Source of the DNA: Saccharina japonica
Lineage: Eukaryota; Sar; Phaeophyceae; Laminariales; Laminariaceae
Assembly (NCBI GenBank): GCA_008828725.1
Contig: MEHQ01001252.1
Span: 1 to 64,000 of the forward strand
DNA: 64,000 nt
Direction: 5' to 3'
This document shows positions 56,606 to 64,000 of this stretch, one piece after another. Position 1 is the stretch's first letter. Every line of letters starts with the position of its first letter. The position numbers and the translations under genes are program-made. The notes under the pieces were generated by a model that saw only the letters and a list, made by a program, of their open reading frames with translations, did no database searches and was not told the origin of the DNA.

Positions 56606-58487
56606 GTAACTCGTTGGACTATTGCCTTACAGTCTTTTGACTTCACAGTGCAACATAAGCCAGGTAAGCTACACGTAGTACCGGACACCCTGTCACGAAT
56701 GTTTGCGTTCGAGCACCAGCAAGAGATAGCTGAGCCGACTCTCGCACCCATCGGTCGGAACGTACCAGACAACCCCAGGTTGCACACAGCACTACCTCCA
56801 CGACCCTATCAGATTTCCGCCGACAAACTGGAAAACTTAGAACCAGTACGAAGCGACCGAGAACTGTTTAGTATAAAATCAGTATTTGTCAGCGCCACTA
56901 AGGTTTTCATGTCAGTCGATCAAGAAAAACTACGCATAGCACAAGCTGTTGAGTACAAGACGGGGTATTGTTTAAATCGTATCTTCCGGGACATCTAAAA
57001 AAAAGAAGTACTTTTCGTGACAAATTAGTAGTGCCGAAAGCTCTCGTGGGTTTAATTCTGCATGCATACCACGACCACGTATTCTCAGGAGGACACCTCG
57101 CATTCCGACCGACTTATGACAAGATCCGCCAAAAGTACTGGTGGCCGACCGTAAGCCGGGATGTACGAGAATGGTGTGAGAAATGCCAAGCTTGTCAGCG
57201 ACGAAAAACGTCACACAACAGACCCAAACTCCCGACAGGACACTTACCTGTCGAGCGGCCCTTCCGACGAATGTCGGTTGACTTACTGTAGTAGAGTACA
57301 AATCGGTATCAATTTCAGCCGCAGGCACCGAATGTAAATATGTCTTCTCAATGATGGATCACCTAACACGGTTCGCGGTTCTCTTACCGGTACGCAATAA
57401 AGCGGCCGAAACAGTAGCACAAGCCATCAACGAACAAATAATCAGCATTTTCGGACCACCAGAAACCTTGCACAGCGATCAAGGGCCCGAATTCGAAAAC
57501 AGAGTGATATACCAGATGCAACAGATACTTGGATACAAAAAGACTCGCACGACGCCGTACCGTCCGCAGGGTAATTCAGTATCAGAACGCGTACATTCCA
57601 CAATGCACAGCATGCTGGCAATGCATAGCGCGATCGACCAAAGCAACTGGGCTTCTCTCTAGCATTTTGCACAACTTGAGCATAATACTAGTTTTAGCGC
57701 AACGATGCATGAGACACCCTTCTTTCTGATGTTTGGCAGACAGCCTAGACTACCAGTCGACATAATTCTCGGTATCCCTCAGGTAAGAAGAACAGCTGGC
57801 ACCGAACAATTCGCACAACACACGCGGGACAATTTGCAAATTGCTTTTGAACTCGCACGCCGAAACTTAACCGAGCGTGCCGACAAACAAGCAGAAAATA
57901 CCAGCAAACTTAAACCGTACCCCGTGTTCCAATCTGGACAGGAAATACTCGTTTACAGACCATACCAGGACACGGATGGTCCCAACCCAAAACTGCTGCT
58001 ACCGTGGCGAGGTCCCTATATCGTCTGCTCACAATTATCACCCGTGGTATACAGAGTACGACTAAATAATGACACCCGCGAAGTGTCGGTACACCTCGCC
58101 CACATTAAGCCCTACCATCGACGAGAAACACCGCCGGCGCCTCGGTTCGAGAAACTGGCGGATCTGTTCTTAGGGAAACTTATAACCTTAACCGATTTGG
58201 ACCATCCCGACGAAGCTCAACCAACAATTGAGTCCTATTTCGTAGACAGGATAGTAAGTCATAAATGTGGTCCGGGGAGAAAAAGCTCCCACAGTTAAAA
58301 ATACCGGCTACGACTGCGAGGATACGGCCCTGAATCCGACCTGGAATACCGCGCCGAAATACCCCAATGTCACGAAATGATCGCTGCATACAGAACCCAA
58401 AAAGGTTTGCAAATCGCGATAACCTCACCACCCGCGCCCCCCCTCCCTTCTCCTGGGAAACGGAAGCGTAAAGTAGGTGAGGGCTGA
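56606..58487 (+). pseudogene. pol: Ty3/gypsy pol fragment: RNase H end, integrase, chromodomain
   Basis: The frame starts at RNase H's C-terminal motif (QSFDFTVQHKPGKLHVVPDT then LSR). Next come the integrase HHCC zinc motif (HAYHDHVFSGGH, then CEKCQAC), the catalytic core with Asp in MSVDLL, HSDQGPEF and QGNSVSERVH (D, D, E), FMLMFGRQPRL-like FFLMFGRQPRLPVDIILG, and a GPY-type end (LPWRGPYIV, VHLAHIKPYH). A chromodomain-like tail follows (DRIVSHK, then YRLRLRGYGPESDLEY), in which usual aromatic positions are replaced. Breaks: frameshifts near 56,965 and 57,290, in-frame TAG 57,660-57,662 and TAA 58,296-58,298. Protease and reverse transcriptase are absent because a poly-C repeat replaces upstream DNA. 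It is a dead, 5'-truncated copy. Assignment to the chromovirus branch is inferred from the tail. Confidence 0.9.
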
Positions 58488-59363
58488 GCACAAGAGACAG
58501 CGCAAAATCAGTTATCAAAGCTCCGCGGCGTAACGAGCTATATTACATTAACATGATATACTCGCACACACAGCATGGTCAACACAGTCGACTCAACTGT
58601 AGGCAGAACAAGTCGACCACGGTGAAGAGAGTAGCAGCATCAGATACTGGCAGTACACACACGTGTCTGACACAACCTGAAGAGCACTCTAACCGGCATT
58701 CTGGTGAGAATTGCCGGGGCAAGGAAATATTTAAAGTTGTTGTACCCAACGTTGGCGGGACTATAAGAGACGTGACAAACCACGCTCAAGCTCCACGCCA
58801 CACGCTACGAAAATGATAACACAGCAACTCCATCGTGCAACCATACATTGTTTAAAAAAAAAAATACACACAGGGAACGAGAGCCACGCGACTCCGCCCC
58901 AACTAACGAAGTCGCACGTTGATATTGAACTTTTTTTTTGTTTTAAATATAATTGTATCAACCTGGTTACTTTTGATGGATAACCACGGCGTGCACGCCC
59001 ACGGTCTCCACAACACAATAATAATCGACTGCCTCGTGACGTCTCAGAACAGCACTCACGCGGAGCGCGCAGAACGTGTGGCCACACGTAACTAGTGCGG
59101 TGAGAAAAAATTTGGAATTCCCAAACTTCACTCCCGCCTACGCTGTCAGCATGCAAGCTTAACCATGTACGCATCTTCGCTGGTTCGGTGTTACTTAACA
59201 CCCGTGTTTACTCAACACGTCAGTTATAAGGAGTGGATGCAAACATTATCAAAGCTGCTGTGTCCCAGGTCCGATAAATATCGGCAACCCTGTTCCATCA
59301 CTATACTCATCGTCCCGATGACGCCACAAAATCATCCTTTGCAAAGATGAAGTTGCGGCGAAT
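58488..59363 (+). other. 3' untranslated part of the gypsy element
   Basis: No supported gene between the pol stop and the putative polypurine tract. Short ORFs on both strands are unrecognised. Confidence 0.45.
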
Positions 59364-59420
59364 AAAGGGGGGGGCAATGTGACGGTTAGGGTTAGACGTA
59401 TCGATCGTAGATCTCAGAAC
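59364..59420 (+). promoter_or_regulatory. polypurine tract and putative start of 3' LTR
   Basis: AAAGGGGGGGG (59,364-59,374) followed by CAA and TGTGACGGTTAGGG. A polypurine tract just before a TG dinucleotide is where a Ty3/gypsy 3' LTR would begin. The other LTR end is not found, so the LTR is truncated. Confidence 0.5.
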
Positions 59421-59449
59421 ACGCATGCATGGAAGAATACATCCCAAAG

Positions 59450-59743
59450 TCAAGCACCAGAGATCCGGCCAGACCGGGTCAAAGGGCGGTAGAGGTCCGC
59501 TGCATGAACAACGTTGACCTCTGCTCTCAAGCTGACTCGATGTTCCTTCACCCTTAAAGCCCGACTAAGGTGAGCCTCGATGAGGCCATTGCGGTGCCAC
59601 TCTTGTAGATCCGCTCTCGACAGCGGTAGCATCTCCTTGCTAAAGTACACGAAATAACTCTGCTCGGTTACGTCGACCGCAACGACGGCTACAAGGGACC
59701 ATCGCTCCGGGACCTCTTCAAGGCGACTTCTACGCGGCAGCAA
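59450..59743 (-). CDS. hypothetical ORF, 97 aa
   Basis: Minus-strand ORF with balanced composition, starting MLPRRSRLEEVPERWSLVAV and including DVTEQSYFVYFSKEMLPLSR and AEVNVVHAADLYR. No family recognised. It overlaps, in another frame, the last codons after the LINE homology ends, so it belongs to a different sequence joined to the LINE near 59,775. It could be an exon of a host gene or a fragment of another element. Confidence 0.3.
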   Translation of the reverse strand: MLPRRSRLEEVPERWSLVAVVAVDVTEQSYFVYFSKEMLPLSRADLQEWHRNGLIEAHLSRALRVKEHRVSLRAEVNVVHAADLYRPLTRSGRISGA

Positions 59744-59774
59744 CGACGACGGCGGAGCCTAGTAATTATATTTT

Positions 59775-60630
59775 CGCTAATCTTATCCCCTTCCTGTTTC
59801 GCCGCCTGTGGCCACCATCGATCTCCTAAAACAGCGATCGTTTTCTCGCTACTATTTAGTGTACCATACTGCTCCATGTCACACTCGTCTATTTTTATCA
59901 TCTCTAACACACGCCTTTCCTCTTTGTACCTTTCACATTCTCTCACTATGTATATTCCCACTATGTATATTCTACTCGTTATGGCTTTGCCACATGGGCA
60001 CATTTCTGCATCTACTTCCTCCTCCTCCCGGCTACTGGTATACCTCCTGCCTCTTCCTGGCAGGTCCAGGTCCCCTACACGAAATCGCAATTTCAGCAAT
60101 TTCGCGAAGTCAATTGGGCCGTGCAGATATCTTCTTATTCCTATTCCTTCTCTCAACCCCCCGTATATCTCCAAGTGTTCTTCCTCTTCCACCTTCTTTC
60201 TTTGCGCTAGCCTTTCCCTTCTTTCTATAATTTATTTTACTTCTGTCTTGTATCCGCTAAAGTTCTTTATGGCCAGCATCTCTTTTTGGTTTCGTATATC
60301 CTTCCGTACTTTCTCGACTACGCTATCCCACCTTATTCCAGCTCGCCCTTTGTTTACTTTCTCCAATACAGCTTTATCAGCTATGGCTGGCAACCTCTTA
60401 TTTGGCATGTTGAGGGCGGGCGGGGGGGGGCCGTCGACCAACGGGCTTCTGGCTCGGAATACGCAGGAATGACACCCATATGCGTATTGTACAAGCGCCA
60501 TATATTTCATTTCTGGGCTGCGCCAAGCGAAGGCTGCAGATGGTGATCCATGTGGAATGACAACCACTCCTGAAATGCATAGATCTATTAGATCGGGTTT
60601 AACGAACTTGCTGAAGCTTCTTGCTCCCAT
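59775..60630 (-). pseudogene. non-LTR retrotransposon (LINE) ORF2, C-terminal part
   Basis: One continuous minus-strand frame from about 60,630 to 59,775 interrupted by a single TAA at 60,232-60,234. Recognisable post-reverse-transcriptase features are IADKAVLEKVNKGRAGIRWD, YGGLREGIGIRRYLHGPIDF, LLKLRFRVGDLDLPGRGRRY, then the C-terminal zinc motif beginning CPCGKAI with a later REC, and SSEKTIAVLGDRWWPQAAKQ. The usual His between the Cys pairs appears replaced, and IYIV is locally duplicated, so the knuckle is probably broken. The 5' part, including the reverse transcriptase, is missing, and the 3' end is cut at a junction with unrelated sequence. A typical 5'-truncated, dead LINE. Confidence 0.75.
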
Positions 60631-60639
60631 TGGCGAGGA

Positions 60640-60895
60640 ACGCGGGCTTCACGAATCACGAACTTCAGCCCACATAGCCAATCAGCTATGAGCCAGTCAT
60701 GTTTGGGTTTCCACACCGCGGAAGGCCGTATTGACTCGGGGGATCACCCTTATAATCCCCGCGTTGTCGAATTTGTAGATGAACGGACATATTCAGGGTC
60801 CGGGGATGACACTTTAACCTCCCCGCGTGGAGCCGGCTCCAGGAACCTCAGCCACCCAGTGATGGAGCCAGTGGGGTTGAAGTTTCTGTAGGTTT
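60640..60895 (-). repeat. isolated unit of the 220-bp tandem repeat
   Basis: GGTTTCCACACCGCGGAAGG, ATTGACTCGGGGGATCA, AATTTGTAGATG and GTCCGGGGATGA match the unit family at 13.9-14.9 and 36.0-38.8 kb. It abuts the LINE's 5' truncation point. Confidence 0.7.
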
Positions 60896-61203
60896 CCGCA
60901 GGAAACTGGCGTTTGTGAGGCGGTTTGAATTCGAGTAACGAAATAGTATTTGTGTAATCGGCCGACGTGAGAGCCCGTCTCAGGAAGCGTCCAATCTCCG
61001 TCGGCACAGAACAGTGAGGGCAGCGAGCTCGTACGAGATCACGAAGGACACGAATAAGAGAGCTGACCTGTCTTCACTCGTATAGCTGGTACCTCTGGTT
61101 TGGGTTTTATCGTGACTTCTGCGTGTAGACGACAGCGAGACAAGTTTGTGTTGATCGACTTTTGAATCGATCGATATCCTCGCAGGAAGTCTCGCACAGC
61201 AGC
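60896..61203 (+). other. leader upstream of the gag-like ORF
   Basis: No gene. It could hold the LTR or 5' UTR of the gag-bearing element, but no matching second LTR is visible. Confidence 0.35.
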
Positions 61204-62776
61204 ATGGCAGACGACGTACCCAACGAAGACCACGTCGATGTCGGAGGCGGCGACCCACCCGAGGGTGAAGAAGCTGCGGCACCCTCGGGCGGGGGACCGG
61301 ATGTCGCCCAGCCCGTCGCGAACCCTCAACCCATCGCAGCCGTACCCCAGCACACCCTTGATGCACTGGTGCAGCAGATGCAAGCTCTCGCCGACGGCCA
61401 TTTGGCCGCATCGACGTCTTGGAGCAGAACCCGTGCCCGCAGCAGCATCTGCAGCAGCCGCTCCCAGAGGTACTGCCCCCACAGCAGCAACCTCCAGCGC
61501 AGCAGCCCCAACAGCAGCAACTCCAGCAGCAGCAGCACGGTCTCCAGCCCCCTGGCGGAGTTTTCGCCGGGGTGCGGGTGATGCTGCCGGGGGCCGGGGC
61601 GATAGGCGCTCTACCGCTGGGGGCGCCGCTCGCACCCGACCAGCTGGCGGCCGCCGCCGCGGCCGCCAAGGTCAAAGCCAAGATGGCGGCGGAGTTGTGG
61701 AGGTCCCGCGCCGGACACCAGTATTTTGTAGCGCGGGGCGACTTCCACGTGCCTGAAGAGCTGATCAGCGCCTTGCTGGCCTTGATCCTAAAAAAAGTGG
61801 CAGGCGTGCCGGATGATGTGGTGCGTCAACTCCAGACGTTGAGCGGCTGGGACGTGCAGGTATTCTGACCCCCGGCACCAGCCGGGGCCACACCGATGGT
61901 CCTCCCAGCCGAGCTCCACTTCAGCATTTTTGTGCCGGCGTTCATGACCCTGCTTGAGTACGGCATGGAGAACGCCCCGCCCGCTTGCACCATCACGGTG
62001 GCGACTCTGCGTCACGCTCTGGAAACCGTCGAAAATTCGGTGCGGATGTACCTCCAGTTCCACGCCCATGACCTCGCGCCTTTCTCACAGGAAGTGCGCG
62101 AATCACTGGTCACCACCATGAACGAGGACTCGAGGAAGCCACCCACAAGATCGCCCTGGCCGCGGCGAGCGTCTGGTGGCTGGACCCCCTAATGCCTCCT
62201 CCCGTTTTCAGCCACCAGACACTCGCCGTTTTTGCTGCTCACGTTTCAGCACCCCGTTTTAGCTCAGCTGCTCGCGCTAGTGGAGGAGGGCGCGCAAACA
62301 GCCTCGTCTCCCGCACCGATCTGTGGGTGCGCTCGCGCGCGCCAACAACCAGGGCGGGGAACACGAAACGCAAATCATCTTCCGGGGCCAGCCGGCCCAA
62401 AGGGACGATAACGAGAGGCTGGGCGAGCCCCGGGCCGGGGGGCGAAAACTTCCGAGCGCGGCTCCAGCACGCAGGTACCCCGAGCGGGGCCTGCGACTAC
62501 GCGTGGCGGGGCCTGCACTGCCCCCGAGACAGCTGCCCTTCCACGCACGACCAGGTCGCCGGGGCAGCCGGAGCTGCGCCTGCAGCCCAGCCGCTGTCCT
62601 CTCTACCCCCTCCCCCACCCCCTCTCCGACTGTCAGTCCCGCAACAGCAGGCCCCCGGCGGCGGGGGACTCAGCCGCCCGCCGGGCGCCGCACGGTTCGG
62701 CCGGAACCAGGGCGGCGGGGGACGCGGCGCGACCCACTTTGGCGTGGGAGCGGGCCGGGGGAGGGGCGGCAATTGA
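61204..62776 (+). pseudogene. gag: gag-like gene of a retroelement, broken
   Basis: The frame starts at ATG 61,204 (MADDVPNEDHVDVGGGDPPE), moves by a frameshift at about 61,410-61,430 into a Gln/Pro-rich segment (PQQQPPAQQPQQQQLQQQQH) and then an Ala/helical domain (LAAAAAAAKVKAKMAAELWR, ISALLALILKKVAGVPDDVV). An in-frame TGA follows (61,866-61,868), then a further helical part (HFSIFVPAFMTLLEYGMENA, LRHALETVENSVRMYLQFHA). A frameshift near 62,128 leads to IALAAASVWWLDPLMPPPVF and, further on, CDYAWRGLHCPRDSCPSTH, a C-x8-C-x4-C-x3-H zinc-finger-like motif followed by a Gly/Arg/Pro-rich tail to the TGA. Helical capsid-like region plus one small zinc motif and a basic tail suggests a Gag nucleocapsid. 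GC content is much higher than nearby DNA. A host RNA-binding pseudogene is an alternative. Confidence 0.5.
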
Positions 62777-63234
62777 CGACAAGGGCTCTGCCAGCAGGCA
62801 GGGCCGACCACGGGGGGAGGGGGCAGGTGGAGGGAGCGAGCTCTTCCCCGACGCTATTAATAGGAGGTCCGTGGGACTTCACAGTGCACCCACACCCGGA
62901 TCGGTTTCGCCGGCACTGCTTCGCGGTGAGTGTTAGTATTTCACAGGCGTCTAGGCAGATCAACACAGGGCAGAATCGTGCGTACTCGTCACAAGAACAT
63001 GACCAACCACGTTCGCACCACAGACACCTCTCACCAGACCCGCGAGGGGAGGCATACACCAAAGGAACGTTCGTACGCACCGCCGTCACAGTACATGCGC
63101 GGGGGTAGTTACCCCGCCCGTTTCTTATTATTTCCTGCTTGTACGTCGAAGTACATACTTTTATCTTTCTTTTGTTTTACTTATTCACTTATTTATCTCA
63201 TTTAGTTTGAGCTTAGGGGGCCAGTTACCCTATC
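62777..63234 (+). other. region between gag-like ORF and tandem repeat
   Basis: GC-rich at first, then AT-rich with TTCTTATTATTTCCTGC. A long plus-strand ORF (62,323-63,108) overlaps out of frame and is probably read-through. No protease or pol found. Confidence 0.35.
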
Positions 63235-64000
63235 TGCGTACACACGCGTTCGTACACGATAAACGGGGCGTTGCGTTTGAACAGCGGGGCAGTTCCCCCA
63301 CTTCACGGGCAGTCGGTCACTGCCGAGAGTTTTTGCCGAAGGTTCATTCGTTTTCCGGAGGCAAGGGGTGAACAGAGGGCCCGTTACCCCACTTCAGATT
63401 GGAGAAAAGGTTCACTGCCTTGCCGCTGTTTGAGTTAGTGGGCCGGTTACCCCCTCCCGCTGGTGCCGTCAGTACCGGCCAAGCGGGAGGCTCACTCAGT
63501 TTCCGGTGCAGGTTCAGTGGGGCCAGTCCACCCTTTCAGTACACGCAGCGATAAAAGGGGCGAGCGTTTGAACAGCGGGGCAGTTCCCCCACTTCACGGG
63601 CAGTCGGTCACTGCCGAGAGTTTTTGCCGAAGGTTCATTTGTTTTCCGGAGGGCAACGGGTGAACAGAGGGCCAGTTACCCCACTTCAGAGTGGAGAAAA
63701 GGTTCACCGCCTTGCCGATGTTTGAGTTAGTGGGCCAGTTACCCCTCCCGCTGGTGCCGTCAGTACTGACCAAGCGGGAGGCTCACTCAGTTTCCGGTGC
63801 AGTTTCAGTGGGGCCAGTCCACCCTTTCAGTACACGCAGCGATAAAAGGGGCGAGCGTTTGAACAGCGGGCCAGTTCCCCCACTTCACGGGCAGTCGGTC
63901 AGTGCTGAGAGCTTTTGCCCAAGGTTCATTCGTGTTCCGGAGGCAAGGGGTGAACAGAGGGCCAGTTACCCCACTTCAGATTGGCGAGAAGGTTCACCAC
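63235..64000 (+). repeat. 291-bp tandem repeat, continuing past the window
   Basis: GAACAGCGGG(G/C)CAGTTCCCC starts at 63,279, 63,570 and 63,861, a constant 291-bp period. Each unit contains four related sub-blocks of the GGGCCAGTTACCCC type, each followed by CACTTCA or similar, so it is a higher-order repeat of about 60-95-bp modules. Two full units, the end of a preceding one and part of a fourth are visible. Confidence 0.9.

Noticed and set aside
59385..59396. GGTTAGGGTTAG as telomere sequence
   Set aside because: Only two TTAGGG-like units, located just after a polypurine tract at a likely LTR start.

Overview
The window looks like nuclear DNA of a eukaryote with a large, repeat-rich genome. 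The signs are a gene-poor landscape, CAG/CTG trinucleotide tracts, GTAC-rich palindromic spacers, many dispersed repeat families, Ty3/gypsy and LINE remnants, and a candidate gene with a consensus-type GT-AG intron. There is no bacterial or phage organisation, no rRNA and no convincing functional tRNA gene. I cannot name the species; a multicellular alga or another protist lineage would fit, but that is an impression and not a demonstration.

Layout. 0-7.5 kb is mixed repeats with one candidate exon (3.67-3.94 kb) and the first copy of a 1.28-kb terminal-inverted-repeat (TIR) element that carries a small ORF. 7.6-10.56 kb is a satellite with a unit of about 290 bp. 11.36-13.06 kb is a composite repeat built around the palindrome TACTCCGAGTA. 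13.85-15.92 kb is a composite element carrying a roughly 220-bp tandem repeat, and it directly abuts the second, more intact TIR-element copy (15.92-17.19 kb). 17.2-29.1 kb is minisatellites, dispersed repeats, a tRNA-derived SINE inserted in a second palindromic repeat, a piggyBac-like MITE and long trinucleotide tracts.

32.2-34.5 kb is an array of modules that end in poly-C runs and includes a 48-base assembly gap. 34.8-35.34 kb holds the best host-gene candidate, the last two exons of a cysteine-rich, probably zinc-binding protein on the minus strand. 35.73-38.88 kb is a second, larger copy of the composite element from 13.85-15.92 kb, inverted relative to it. 42.1-45.2 kb repeats, in the same orientation, several families seen at 17.2-17.6 and 24.1-28.5 kb, and includes a 757-bp TIR element. 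45.9-48.5 kb is a doubtful transmembrane ORF next to a decayed AAGGCT array. 48.95-51.8 kb is an inverted, expanded counterpart of 11.36-13.06 kb with two long near-perfect hairpins.

55.6-63 kb is a graveyard of retroelements: two poly-C-type repeats, a broken Ty3/gypsy pol (RNase H end, integrase, degenerate chromodomain), a LINE ORF2 C-terminus on the minus strand, and a broken gag-like ORF with a CCCH motif. The window ends in a 291-bp tandem repeat. There is no operon-like cooperation between genes here. The biology visible is that of mobile and tandem DNA: nested insertions, inverted and direct copies of the same families, and elements carrying satellites. The most interesting candidates are the ORF-bearing TIR element without a recognisable transposase, the satellite-carrying element with a Helitron-like 3' end, and the poly-C-terminated modules.
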